Position numbers and translations under genes: made by a program. The notes under the pieces are model-generated. The model worked only from the letters and a program-made list of their open reading frames with translations. It was not told the origin of the DNA and ran no database searches. Below are positions 9,032 through 17,481 of a stretch of 42,356 nt of DNA, piece by piece. Source of the stretch: W11650 sp041844915 (GTDB lineage Bacteria > Bacillota > Clostridia > Lachnospirales > Vallitaleaceae); contig JBGZBY010000106.1 in the NCBI GenBank assembly GCA_041844915.1, forward strand, positions 1 through 42,356, written 5' to 3'. Positions within the stretch are counted from its first letter, which is position 1. Every line of letters begins with the position of its first letter.

Positions 9032-10396
9032 ATGACTTATCGGATAGAGCGCGATGCCATCGGAGAAATTGCAGTTCCGGCGGAGCATTACTGGGCGGCG
9101 CAGACCGAGCGGAGCCGCTGTTTTTTTAATATCGGTACAGAAAAAATGCCGGTTGAGCTGCTTCATGCCCTGGCGCTGGTCAAGGCGGCGGCGGCAGATG
9201 CCAATGCCCGGCTGGGGCTTTTGGACGAAGAAAGGAGCCAGCAGATTGCCGAGGTCTGTCTTGAAATTAGAGAAGGCAGGCTGGCGGAGGAATTTCCGCT
9301 GTCGGTATGGCAGACCGGAAGCGGTACGCAGACCAATATGAATATCAATGAAGTAATTGCCGGGCGAGGCAATGCGCTGGCGGGGAAAAAGCTGCTGCAT
9401 CCCAATGACCATGTCAATATGTCGCAAAGCTCCAATGATGTTTTTCCAACTGCTATGCATATTGCGGCAGCGCTGGAAATCCGGCAAGGGCTGATACCTG
9501 CGATGGAGGAGCTTATTGCATCCTTTCGCCGGCTGGAGGAGGAAAATCGGGGGATTGTCAAATCGGGCAGAACCCATTTGCAGGACGCAACACCAATTGC
9601 TTTTTCACAGGAAATTTCCGGCTGGCGGAGTATGCTGGAAAAATGCGGCAAAATGATAGAACAGTCCGTAGAGGGCTTATTGGAGCTGGCGATTGGAGGC
9701 ACGGCGGTCGGAACGGGGCTCAATGCGCCGGAGGGCTTTGCCGAACTGGCGGTTAAGGAGCTTAGCGAACGAACCGGCCTGCCCTTTCGGGAAGCGGATA
9801 ATAAATTTCACGCACTGACCAGCAAGGATGCTTTGGCGTTTAATCACGGAGCGCTTAAGGCATTAGCGGCGGATCTGATGAAAATTGCCAATGATGTCCG
9901 TTGGCTGGCAAGCGGTCCGCGCTGTGGTCTGGGAGAAATTCAGATTCCAGAAAATGAGCCGGGAAGCTCGATTATGCCGGGCAAGGTCAATCCAACACAA
10001 AGCGAGGCTCTGACCATGGTCGCGGTACAGGTGATAGCTAATGACACGGCAATCGGAATGGCGGCATCGCAGGGCAATTTTCAGCTGAATGTTTTTATGC
10101 CGGTAATCATATATAATTATTTGCAGTCGGTACGACTGCTGACCGATGCGATTCGCTCTTTTGACCGGAACTGCGTATCGGGAATCAAGGCCAATTCACA
10201 AAAAATGAAGGAAAATCTAAGCCTTTCCCTGATGACGGCAACGGTGCTGAACCCGCATATCGGCTATGATAAGGCGGCACAGGCAGTTAAAAAGGCTCAT
10301 CGGGAAAATCTGACGCTGAAGCAGGCATGTATAGAGCTTGGCTTTTTATCGGCGGAGGAGTTTGATCGGCTCTACCATCCGGAGGCAATGATTTAA
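9032..10396 (+). CDS. fumC: Class II fumarate hydratase
   Basis: A 454-residue cytoplasmic enzyme that interconverts fumarate and L-malate; class II fumarases are iron-free homotetramers. QTGSGTQTNMNINEV, QSSNDVFPTAMHI and the superfamily signature GSSIMPGKVNPTQSE are all present. The aspartase alternative is less likely: the HPNDHVNMSQSSND run and the 454-residue length fit FumC better than AspA (about 470). The frame opens at 8990, but ATG 9032 has AAAGGAG seven bases before it and starts MTYRIERDAIGEI, as in other FumC proteins. With the malic enzyme downstream it gives a route from fumarate to pyruvate. Confidence 0.93.
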   Translation: MTYRIERDAIGEIAVPAEHYWAAQTERSRCFFNIGTEKMPVELLHALALVKAAAADANARLGLLDEERSQQIAEVCLEIREGRLAEEFPLSVWQTGSGTQTNMNINEVIAGRGNALAGKKLLHPNDHVNMSQSSNDVFPTAMHIAAALEIRQGLIPAMEELIASFRRLEEENRGIVKSGRTHLQDATPIAFSQEISGWRSMLEKCGKMIEQSVEGLLELAIGGTAVGTGLNAPEGFAELAVKELSERTGLPFREADNKFHALTSKDALAFNHGALKALAADLMKIANDVRWLASGPRCGLGEIQIPENEPGSSIMPGKVNPTQSEALTMVAVQVIANDTAIGMAASQGNFQLNVFMPVIIYNYLQSVRLLTDAIRSFDRNCVSGIKANSQKMKENLSLSLMTATVLNPHIGYDKAAQAVKKAHRENLTLKQACIELGFLSAEEFDRLYHPEAMI

Positions 10397-10448
10397 CACG
10401 CAGAATACTTTGGCTTGAAAACATAGAAGCTATCGAGCGATAAGCAGA

Positions 10449-10668
10449 AAAACCGGATATAGAACAATTTGCCATTGCTTTGGCTGATCGGTAAGAGCAG
10501 ATAAGCATATTCCGAGCAGGCAGAAGAGCAGAGCGGCTTGGAAGGCTTAGAGCAGGAATAAAACAAAAACAGATATAGGGCAAACCTTCATTGCTTTGGT
10601 TGATCGTTAGGAGCAGATAGGAGTATTCCGAGCAGGCGGGATGGACAGAGCGAATTGGAAAGCGTAGG
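10449..10668 (+). repeat. Tandem direct duplication (116-bp offset) between fumC and malic enzyme
   Basis: A unit of about 104 bases at 10449-10552 recurs, diverged, at 10565-10668. Shared landmarks include ATTGCTTTGG (10474 and 10590), GAGCAGATA, TATTCCGAGCAGGC and TTGGAA. Neither copy has a convincing reading frame. The rest of the 10397-10703 spacer holds only the ribosome binding site AGGAGG before the next gene. Confidence 0.8.
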
Positions 10669-10703
10669 CTAAGAAAGCGACTTACAGTACATAGGAGGAA
10701 AAA

Positions 10704-11858
10704 ATGGATTATAAAAAGAAAAGCTTAGAATTGCATGAGCAGCATAAAGGCAAGCTGGAGGTACGCTCTAAGGTTGGCGTCAAGACCAGAGAGGACTTAA
10801 GCGCAGCATATACGCCCGGTGTGGCGGAGCCTTGTCTGCGCATTGCAGAAAATAAAAAAGAGGCGTATCGCTATACCGCCAAGGGTAATATGGTGGCGGT
10901 TGTAACGGACGGTACGGCGGTTTTGGGGCTGGGAGATATTGGTCCGGAGGCGGCATTGCCGGTAATGGAGGGAAAGGCGATTTTATTTAAGGAATTTGGC
11001 AATGTCGATGCCTTTCCGATTTGTCTGGCGACGAAGGATACGGAGGAAATTATTCAAACCGTTAAAAATATTGCGCCCGGCTTTGGCGGCATCAATTTGG
11101 AGGATATTTCCGCGCCGCGCTGCTTTGAAATTGAAAGCCGCTTGAAGCAAGAGCTGTCGATTCCAGTCTTTCATGATGATCAGCATGGAACAGCAATTGC
11201 CCTTTGTGCCGCTCTGATCAATGCTTCCCGTTTTACTGGCAGACCAATGGCGGAACTGAAGGCAGTCATCAGCGGAGCCGGAGCAGCGGGAATGGCGATT
11301 GCCAAGCTTTTGCTGCGCTTTGGCTTGAAAAATATTGTAGTGCTGGATAGAAAAGGGGCAATCGCTAAGGGCGATGAGGGTCTGACGGCGGCGAAGCAGG
11401 AGCTTGCAGAAATTACCAATCCGCAGGAGGAAAGAGGCTCCCTGGCGGATGTGATCAAGGGCAAGGATGTCTTTATCGGCGTATCGGCACCCAATATTTT
11501 AACGGCGGAGATGGTTCGGAGCATGGCTAAGGAACCGATGATTTTTGCCATGTCTAATCCCGTGCCAGAGATTATGCCGGAGGAAGCAAAAGCCGGCGGA
11601 GCGGCGATTATTGCCACCGGCAGAAGTGATTACCCCAATCAAATCAACAATGTCCTGGTGTTTCCCGGAATCTTTCGCGGAGCATTGGATGCCGGAGCCA
11701 AGGAAATTACGGAGGATATGAAGCTGGCGGCGGCATGGTCGATTGCCGACTTAATCAAGGCGGAGGAGCTGACGGCAGAGTATCTGATTCCCGATCCTTT
11801 TGACCAAAGAGTTGTGCCAGCCGTAGCAGAGGCAGTAAAAAAAGCGGTGCAGGCATAA
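10704..11858 (+). CDS. Malic enzyme, short bacterial form
   Basis: A 384-residue enzyme for oxidative decarboxylation of malate to pyruvate and CO2 with reduction of NAD(P)+. SAAYTPGVAEPC carries the catalytic Tyr region, PVFHDDQHGTA the metal-binding acids, and SGAGAAGMAIAKLL the Rossmann nucleotide loop. AMSNPVPEI and PNQINNVLVFPGIFRGAL are family hallmarks. The length fits short MaeA/YtsJ-type enzymes without the phosphotransacetylase-like tail. Coenzyme preference cannot be decided by eye, so I give no symbol. It follows fumC with a 307-base spacer and has its own AGGAGG site. The pair suggests fumarate or malate feeding to pyruvate in a fermenter. Confidence 0.92.
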   Translation: MDYKKKSLELHEQHKGKLEVRSKVGVKTREDLSAAYTPGVAEPCLRIAENKKEAYRYTAKGNMVAVVTDGTAVLGLGDIGPEAALPVMEGKAILFKEFGNVDAFPICLATKDTEEIIQTVKNIAPGFGGINLEDISAPRCFEIESRLKQELSIPVFHDDQHGTAIALCAALINASRFTGRPMAELKAVISGAGAAGMAIAKLLLRFGLKNIVVLDRKGAIAKGDEGLTAAKQELAEITNPQEERGSLADVIKGKDVFIGVSAPNILTAEMVRSMAKEPMIFAMSNPVPEIMPEEAKAGGAAIIATGRSDYPNQINNVLVFPGIFRGALDAGAKEITEDMKLAAAWSIADLIKAEELTAEYLIPDPFDQRVVPAVAEAVKKAVQA

Positions 11859-12148
11859 CAAGAGTTTGACTCTAAAAGAAACGGATTTTGTCGGCAGTTA
11901 AGGGAGAATGGGAACTTAATGCAGTATAGGCATAAAGGATTAGTGGTTATTTTCTGAAAACGGAGAGCAGGAGAATTTTAAAAAAATGCAGCTTAGGACA
12001 GCACAGATAGAAAAAGCCTTTAAAAAAGCCGATTGCTGTTTTATGTAAATGAGAAATAGGATGATTGCAAAATGAGTTCCAACTTAAAACATTCAGACCT
12101 TTTCGGAGCTTGGCATTATCCAGAGCGAATGGAAGGGATAAAGAGTTC
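11859..12148. other. Intergenic stretch with no recognisable gene
   Basis: AT-rich DNA between the malic enzyme and the convergent terminator. A minus-strand frame of 67 codons (11947-12150) has no motif and no good ribosome binding site. I see no repeat or RNA fold beyond the terminator that follows. Confidence 0.5.
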
Positions 12149-12186
12149 ACAAAGAAAACCGCGCTTTAAAACGCGGTTTTCTTTGT
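12149..12186. terminator. Bidirectional rho-independent terminator
   Basis: A perfect 15-bp stem (ACAAAGAAAACCGCG, 12149-12163, with its complement at 12172-12186) encloses an 8-base loop. The A- and T-rich outer halves give U-rich tails on both strands, so it can stop both the malic-enzyme and the htrA transcripts. Confidence 0.9.
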
Positions 12187-12229
12187 AGAAGGGGTTTTAT
12201 TCCAAAAACTTTTGTCCGTAGAGATAGGT

Positions 12230-13927
12230 CTATTCCTGAGAGTTGTTATTCAGCTCGCCGCCGTTCTGGGCATTGACCTCGCCGAAGGAGGTAATAACTG
12301 ATTCTACTTCGAGGATTTCTTCCCCGCGTACCAGTCCCAATTTAATGGTTTGCCCCAGCTCCAGCTTGCCGATATTGTCAAACAGCATATTCGCGTCCTT
12401 AATTCGAACGCCGTTTAAGGAAAATAAGATATCGCCAACCTGCACGCCTGCCGCATGAGCAGCGCTGCCGTCGTAAACCTTGGTCACATAAACTCCAAAG
12501 GGCACTCCGGTCTTGGCATAGATATCGCTGGTGATAGAGGAAAAGCCGATTCCCAAAAATGGCCGATCGTCGCTGAGGACATAAGCCGCGTCGCCGCTTC
12601 CGTTTTTCAAAATCTTATCTATGACGGCTATGGCGATGTTGCTGGGGATAGCAAAGCCCATGCCTTCGACCTTGACGTCAAGATATTTTGCGGTATTGAT
12701 GCCGATAACCTCGCCGTATTCATTGACCAAAGCGCCGCCACTGTTGCCGGGATTGATGGCGGCATCGGTTTGAATCACCTCCAAATTTTTAATATTTTCA
12801 ATGTCCAGAGTACGATTGACCGAGCTGATGACGCCGGCAGTAATCGTATGATCATGCCCCTCGCCCAACGGATTGCCGATAGCGACTGCCAATTGACCGA
12901 CCTTTAATACAGAAGAATCGCCAAAGGTTGCTAAGGTCAGGTTTTGGTCATTTAGCGTGGACAGATTGACCTTTAAAACCGCCAAATCATTTCTGGAATC
13001 GTAGCCGACAACCTCGGCTGAGGCGGTTTCTTCGTTGTAGAAGGAGACCCGAATCGAGGAAGCATTTTCAATTACATGATGATTCGTAATAATGTAGAGA
13101 TTGCCGCCTTCGATTTTATAAAGCACGCCGCTGCCAGAGGACTGGCTGCCGGAGAACAGACTAGAGGCTTGAGCCGAAATGCTGCTGGTAATCGTCACCA
13201 CCGAAGGAACTACCCGTTCGGCAATGGCGACCACTGGCGAAATCGCTGAGGGGGCGGAAGACGTAACCGGCGGCACCGTCATAATCTGGCTTTCCGATGA
13301 GGAGGACTGCGCCGATGAAATGGGCTGTGATACCGCCACAGCAGAGTTTTTTAGCGTCTGCTGTAGCTCTGCCAACTTAGAGTCAATCCGCTGTTCTGCT
13401 TGATAAGAACCGAGGGAAAAGCTTCCGTACAATGCCAGAGCTAGGGCCAAACAAGCTGCAATAAAGCGGAGAGCCTTTCCCTTGCCCTTCCGTCTTTCCT
13501 TTAGCTCCTGATAGCTGGGAGAAGGCTTTTCCACAGAGGGACTCGGCTGTGCTGAAAAATACGGGCTGTTGCCTGTCGGCGGAGTCTGAGGATAAGGCTG
13601 GCTTGGCTGTGAATAAGCATTTTCTGACCATGCTGCTTGCGGATAAGGCATAGATGCCTCCTGATAAATGGGATCCAGCTCCGGCGCTGGATTGCTATAA
13701 AAATTTTGGTTCGGCAGTTCCGTGCCTGAAGGAACGGCAGATTGCGAAGCTGCGCTGTCACCTGTAAAGCTGCCGCTGTTTGGGACAGAAGGCTCGGCGG
13801 CGCCGTAGACTATATTGCTGTTGACGTCATTTGCGGTATGGATTGCTTCCGTAGCTGGTTCAGCGACAGCAGGTTCACTTTTTTCCGGAAAGGCCGGAAT
13901 CCTGTCATCATTATATTTTTGCTCCAT
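12230..13927 (-). CDS. htrA: HtrA/DegP-type serine protease with PDZ domain
   Basis: A 565-residue membrane-anchored protease that degrades or handles misfolded exported proteins. The first 150 residues are a cytoplasmic, low-complexity region rich in Pro, Gln, Ser and Tyr, then comes a basic stretch and one membrane helix (about 152-172). A Ser-rich linker leads into the trypsin-like domain with catalytic His284 (TNHHVIENA), Asp314 (RNDLAVLKV) and Ser396 (PGNSGGALVN). One PDZ domain follows (LGIGFSSITSD to about residue 545). AAAGGAGG lies just before the ATG. It is the typical Firmicutes layout (HtrA/YyxA). The region upstream has three direct GTGAAAA repeats that may bind a stress regulator. 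Confidence 0.93.
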   Translation of the reverse strand: MEQKYNDDRIPAFPEKSEPAVAEPATEAIHTANDVNSNIVYGAAEPSVPNSGSFTGDSAASQSAVPSGTELPNQNFYSNPAPELDPIYQEASMPYPQAAWSENAYSQPSQPYPQTPPTGNSPYFSAQPSPSVEKPSPSYQELKERRKGKGKALRFIAACLALALALYGSFSLGSYQAEQRIDSKLAELQQTLKNSAVAVSQPISSAQSSSSESQIMTVPPVTSSAPSAISPVVAIAERVVPSVVTITSSISAQASSLFSGSQSSGSGVLYKIEGGNLYIITNHHVIENASSIRVSFYNEETASAEVVGYDSRNDLAVLKVNLSTLNDQNLTLATFGDSSVLKVGQLAVAIGNPLGEGHDHTITAGVISSVNRTLDIENIKNLEVIQTDAAINPGNSGGALVNEYGEVIGINTAKYLDVKVEGMGFAIPSNIAIAVIDKILKNGSGDAAYVLSDDRPFLGIGFSSITSDIYAKTGVPFGVYVTKVYDGSAAHAAGVQVGDILFSLNGVRIKDANMLFDNIGKLELGQTIKLGLVRGEEILEVESVITSFGEVNAQNGGELNNNSQE

Positions 13928-14051
13928 AATATCCTCCTTTTCTGTACGCCGCTTGGAGTGTAACCTGAAGCGGTCGAATCAATCTATATTGCTTTATGAA
14001 AACTGCGGAAAGGGGAGAGCTTTCGGGCTCGACTTTCCGAGGAATGAGTTT

Positions 14052-14107
14052 ATTATAAAAAGAGAATGTGTCATTTTTATGTGAAAATTGTGAAAAAGCT
14101 GTGAAAA
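14052..14107 (-). promoter_or_regulatory. Candidate htrA promoter region with three direct repeats
   Basis: On the minus strand a TATAAT lies at 14057-14052. Upstream of it the heptamer TTTTCAC occurs three times (plus-strand GTGAAAA at 14081, 14090 and 14101). Repeat spacing of 9-11 bases, about one helix turn, suits a dimeric OmpR-type regulator. I see no good -35, as expected for an activated promoter. The regulator is a guess. Confidence 0.45.
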
Positions 14108-14152
14108 TGAGGTGCGGGAAAGCGGAGGAGGAAAAGGCTTGGCCGAAATATC

Positions 14153-14197
14153 AAACGGCTGCCCGTAGCCGGATAGAGCACGGGCAGCCGTTTTTTT
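14153..14197. terminator. Rho-independent terminator between mcp and htrA
   Basis: A perfect 14-bp stem, AAACGGCTGCCCGT (14153-14166) with 14180-14193, has a 13-base loop. The longer T-run (seven) is on the plus strand. The minus strand, where mcp is read, has a shorter tail, but the position 15 bases after the mcp stop fits mcp. Confidence 0.85.
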
Positions 14198-14211
14198 ATT
14201 CTTTTACGGGC

Positions 14212-16242
14212 TTAGATATGAAATTTTTCAACAATGTCGGATAGTTTAGCCGATAGCTGCATCAGGCGCTGGCTTTCGCTGGCGATTTCCTCGAAGGAGG
14301 TGCTCTGCGTTTGCGTGGAAGCGGCAATCTCCTGCGTGGAAGCAGCATTTTCCTGCGACAAAGCGGACAGGCTTTCCATAATGCTGTGGAGATTTTCCTG
14401 CGCCTGCAATGTTTCTTCGTTAGAGCTCATAATTTCTTGCAAGGAGCGGCGAAGCTTGTTAATGGATTCGGCGATTCCGGCAAAGCCCTGCTGAACATTG
14501 CCGACATTTGAGGATTGCTCTTCAACGATGGAAGCCGATTCGGTAATTTTCTCTACTGCATAGTTGGTACGGTTCAAGAGCTCGACAACCGACTGATTGA
14601 TCTGCTCGGTGAAGGAGCTGGAATTTTCGGCCAGTTTGCGGATTTCATCAGCTACCACGGCGAAGCCCTTGCCGGCCTCTCCAGCTCTGGCAGCTTCAAT
14701 AGCGGCGTTTAAAGCAAGCAGATTGGTTTGATCGGCAATGGAGCGGATCATTTCGCCGGCGGCCTTGATTTCGTCAACGCTTCGTTTGGTTTGATCAATG
14801 GCGGCTTTGATGTCCTCAGAAATATTTTTATTGCTCTGCGTTGATGTCAGCAAATGATTCATAGTTTCCAGACCTTCGTTTTTCAATTCCTCGGTCTGGT
14901 CGGAAACGCTTTCCAAGATGTTTAAATTGCTCTTGTTTTTCTCCAAAAGCAGACTGATGCTTTGCAGCTGGGTCACGCCGTTTTGTGTGTCCTCTGCCTG
15001 CGAGGTCGCGCCCTGAGAAATATCATCGACATTGCGGGCAATTTCCATGGCAGTTCGATTGGCGGAGTCGCATTTTTCGCTTAAAGTATGAGAGGCATTG
15101 TCTAAATTCTCAACCGAATGCTTGATGTTATTGACGATGTCAATCATATTTGCCTTAAGGCGAAGGCTTGCCCGATAGATATCGCCGACCTCGTCTAAGC
15201 GCTGGGAATAATCTCTGTTAGACTTTGCTGCCAGATCATATTGGGCGATCTGTTCAATATCTTTCTTTAAATTAATAAATACCGATGCGATTTGACCGGC
15301 AAAGAGGAAATAGGAAATTAAAAGGAAGGAAATCAGAACAAGGAGAGAGATTACCGCTAGCCAGATAAACAGCGAGCGAAGCGGTGCTAGCACATCGTCG
15401 GTTTGGACGGAAACGACAACGATAAAGTCATGCTTTGCAACCTTAGCAAAGCCGGCAATCTGCTTTTCACCATGCAGCTCATATTCGCCGATACCGCTTT
15501 CCTTTGCCAGAGCATTTTCCGAGAAAAAGCGAGCCATTGAGGCATAGCTGCTGTCGCTTCTGCTTTTTTCTAAAATATTCAGATCCTGTTCAACCAAGTC
15601 TTTTTGAGGATGGCCGACTACTTGGGAGGCGGGGGTATAAACGGCTAGAATGCTGGAGTTTTTCCACTGAAAGCCGTCGCAGAGATCGCTGATAAAATCA
15701 ACATTTTTGATTCCGGCAAAGACGCCGGCGATTTTTCCATTTTCATAATAGGGAACAGATACGGCAATCATTCGCTGCCTACTGACCAAATCGACTAGAA
15801 TTTCACTGACATAGACTTTGCCTTGAAGGGATTGCTTGAAATATTCTCTGGAAGCAATATTAAAGGTCGCCGCTTCTGCATTTAGATTTACCCCATCGCC
15901 GTTTGGCTGGGCAAAAAGAAATTCGATAAAGCCAAGCTCCTTGGCCAAAGCCTCGTAATAATTGGCGATAGCGCTTTTTCCGGCGCTTTTCATTTGCGCC
16001 CAGGATTTGGAGATTGCCTGAATTTGCAGCTCGGTTGCGTTTAGATCATGCTCCATCATATTTGCCGCCTGCTCGGTTATGATCAGAATATCCTCTTTGA
16101 TTTGTCCGGTAAAATAGATTTGAGCAAGAAAGCTGCTGACCCCGACCAGGAGGGTGCTGGAAAAGACAAGCATGACGACGACGGCGAGAGTAAGCGTTGA
16201 TTTGATGCTTTTGAACTGAAATTTTTTCTTTGTTTGACCCAT
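14212..16242 (-). CDS. Methyl-accepting chemotaxis protein with Cache-type sensor
   Basis: A 676-residue chemoreceptor. Membrane helices are at about 18-40 and 292-316, enclosing an extracellular sensor of about 250 residues that looks like a double Cache domain (EYFKQSLQGKVYVSEI, IAVSVPYYENGKIAGVFAG). A HAMP-like segment and the cytoplasmic signalling hairpin follow, with the highly conserved DQTNLLALNAAIEAARAGE and FAVVADEIRKLAENSS. No C-terminal NWETF/CheR-tether motif is visible. ATG 16242 is chosen because GGAGG is five bases upstream. The frame continues to 16308 without a better site. It feeds the CheA/CheY pathway that steers flagella, and a flagellar-type promoter lies upstream. Its ligand is unknown; dCache sensors often bind amino acids. 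Confidence 0.93.
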   Translation of the reverse strand: MGQTKKKFQFKSIKSTLTLAVVVMLVFSSTLLVGVSSFLAQIYFTGQIKEDILIITEQAANMMEHDLNATELQIQAISKSWAQMKSAGKSAIANYYEALAKELGFIEFLFAQPNGDGVNLNAEAATFNIASREYFKQSLQGKVYVSEILVDLVSRQRMIAVSVPYYENGKIAGVFAGIKNVDFISDLCDGFQWKNSSILAVYTPASQVVGHPQKDLVEQDLNILEKSRSDSSYASMARFFSENALAKESGIGEYELHGEKQIAGFAKVAKHDFIVVVSVQTDDVLAPLRSLFIWLAVISLLVLISFLLISYFLFAGQIASVFINLKKDIEQIAQYDLAAKSNRDYSQRLDEVGDIYRASLRLKANMIDIVNNIKHSVENLDNASHTLSEKCDSANRTAMEIARNVDDISQGATSQAEDTQNGVTQLQSISLLLEKNKSNLNILESVSDQTEELKNEGLETMNHLLTSTQSNKNISEDIKAAIDQTKRSVDEIKAAGEMIRSIADQTNLLALNAAIEAARAGEAGKGFAVVADEIRKLAENSSSFTEQINQSVVELLNRTNYAVEKITESASIVEEQSSNVGNVQQGFAGIAESINKLRRSLQEIMSSNEETLQAQENLHSIMESLSALSQENAASTQEIAASTQTQSTSFEEIASESQRLMQLSAKLSDIVEKFHI

Positions 16243-16359
16243 TGTGTCCTCCATAAAAATAAAAAATAAATTGAATGTACCCCGCTGCGGCGGTTGCTTG
16301 AGAGGCAAACTGCCCTGTCGGAATTTGTCGGCGAAACAATTCAGGTAATATATAAGGCA

Positions 16360-16387
16360 TTATCGGCAAAATAATGAAATTTAATTA
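16360..16387 (-). promoter_or_regulatory. Candidate sigma-D (flagellar) promoter of the chemoreceptor
   Basis: Read on the minus strand, GCCGATAA (16367-16360) matches the sigma-28/sigma-D -10. TAAT (16387-16384) lies 16 bases upstream, one mismatch from TAAA. It is about 118 bases before the mcp start. Confidence 0.5.
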
Positions 16388-16551
16388 TAAAAAAACGTTA
16401 AATTTAAGACGAATATTAAAATTTATATTGAGAAGGGGTTGATCAGCAAAGAAAAGAGTAAGGGCGCAGGGGAAGTCAGACGGCTGGCTATTTAGGCTGG
16501 TGATGGGGATAAGAGGAGTGCGAGCTATTGCTTTGGCATATGCAGACGGGA

Positions 16552-16572
16552 TTTTCCTAAAATTTAGGAAAA
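16552..16572. promoter_or_regulatory. 21-base palindrome, candidate operator
   Basis: TTTTCCTAAA (16552-16561) and TTTAGGAAAA (16563-16572) form perfect 10-base arms around a single A. It lies in the roughly 520-base spacer between mcp and the DUF1905 gene. No T-run follows, so I read it as a protein-binding site. The rest of that spacer (16388-16551, 16573-16766) shows no gene. Confidence 0.4.
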
Positions 16573-16766
16573 GAAGCGGACAGTATGATTAAGCTTAAAC
16601 GGAAAGGCGCTGGGGAATGGCTTTTTCCTCTTGCCAAAAACAGTCGGCGGGAATACAATAAGTAGGGGTATATGTAAGCTGGAGCGTGCCTTTGGCAAAA
16701 GACCTGCGGCGCAGAGGAAAAGCTGTGTCTGAACAAAAAATGCATCAAAGATATGAGGAATTAGGG

Positions 16767-17051
16767 ATGAATGAGAAAATTTACGAGTTTGAAGCAGTGA
16801 TTTGCAAGGTGCCGGATATTGACGGGGCTTATGTGGTATTTCCATGGGATGTAAAAGCCGAATTCGGCAAGGGGAGGGTGAAGGTAAGCGCTACCTTTGA
16901 TGGGGAAGCTTATGAGGGCAGTCTGGTCAATATGGGCGTAAAAAGGGAGGATGGAAGCATTTGCCATATTCTTGGATTTAAGAAGGATATCCGCGCCAAG
17001 CTTGGCAAGCAGTCCGGCGATATGGTCAAGGTAACGGTAAAGGAGCGATAA
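16767..17051 (+). CDS. DUF1905 domain protein
   Basis: A 94-residue protein matching the DUF1905 family of small beta-barrel-like proteins. The hallmarks are the strand pattern KIYEFEAVICKV, the phrase AYVVFPWDVKAEFGKGRVKV, and an ending like RAKLGKQSGDMVKVTVKER. The molecular function is unknown; family members often stand alone or are fused to YdeI-like domains. The frame is open from 16686, but ATG 16767 gives the normal family start (MNEKIYEFEA), with GAGG about eight bases upstream. It sits alone between the chemoreceptor and the next promoter. Confidence 0.88.
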   Translation: MNEKIYEFEAVICKVPDIDGAYVVFPWDVKAEFGKGRVKVSATFDGEAYEGSLVNMGVKREDGSICHILGFKKDIRAKLGKQSGDMVKVTVKER

Positions 17052-17091
17052 ATCCGGAGAAAATCCGGCCGGCAAAACGGCGGTAAATGCT

Positions 17092-17120
17092 TTGACAGAA
17101 CGCGGAAATAGTGGTATCAT
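17092..17120 (+). promoter_or_regulatory. Sigma-A promoter of the small protein/TPR operon
   Basis: TTGACA (17092-17097) and TATCAT (17115-17120) are 17 bases apart, a near-consensus pair. A leader of about 200 bases precedes the next start codon at 17326. I see no riboswitch in it. Confidence 0.75.
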
Positions 17121-17325
17121 AGAATAAAATTAGGGGTAGTGTCGGATCTGCCATTTTTTTCGGTGGTTTTGCCTGATGAGCCTTGGCGCGGCAGCGGAAG
17201 GGCTTGCGTAAAAGGAATTGCCGAAGCGGCAGCAAAGAGAAGGAAAATAGCTGGATCCAGCGAAGAAGATAAACGGATGCCGCAAAAGCGGAGCCAAAGC
17301 ACATGTCGTGAAGAAAGGAGAAGAG

Positions 17326-17481
17326 ATGATTCGTTTTGAAGAGGAAATCAAAAAGTTTAAACCCTGTGCAGATATATCAGAGGTGGAGGACACCATTTAC
17401 AGATATGAAAAAGAGGATGTTATTGATATTTTAAACGAAATGATCAAGGAACTAAAGGAGGAGAAGCCGTCGCATGAGTAG
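17326..17481 (+). CDS. Small acidic protein of 51 residues, function unknown
   Basis: AAAGGAG ends five bases before ATG 17326, and the frame of 51 codons ends in TAG at 17479-17481, overlapping the start of the next gene (ATG 17474) by eight bases. This overlap indicates translational coupling. The protein is charged and probably all helical (MIRFEEEIKKFKPC, then DVIDILNEMIKELKEE), with one Cys and no membrane segment. Its strong ribosome binding site and the coupled downstream gene argue that it is real. I do not recognise a named family. It could be a partner or regulator of the zinc-ribbon/TPR protein. Confidence 0.75.
   Translation: MIRFEEEIKKFKPCADISEVEDTIYRYEKEDVIDILNEMIKELKEEKPSHE

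Noticed and set aside
11947..12150. 67-codon minus-strand frame
   Set aside because: No ribosome site, hydrophobic low-complexity translation and it ends at the terminator; most likely chance.
16631..16698. Inverted repeat TTGCCAAA/TTTGGCAA
   Set aside because: Arms are only eight bases and 52 apart, within chance expectation for this spacer.
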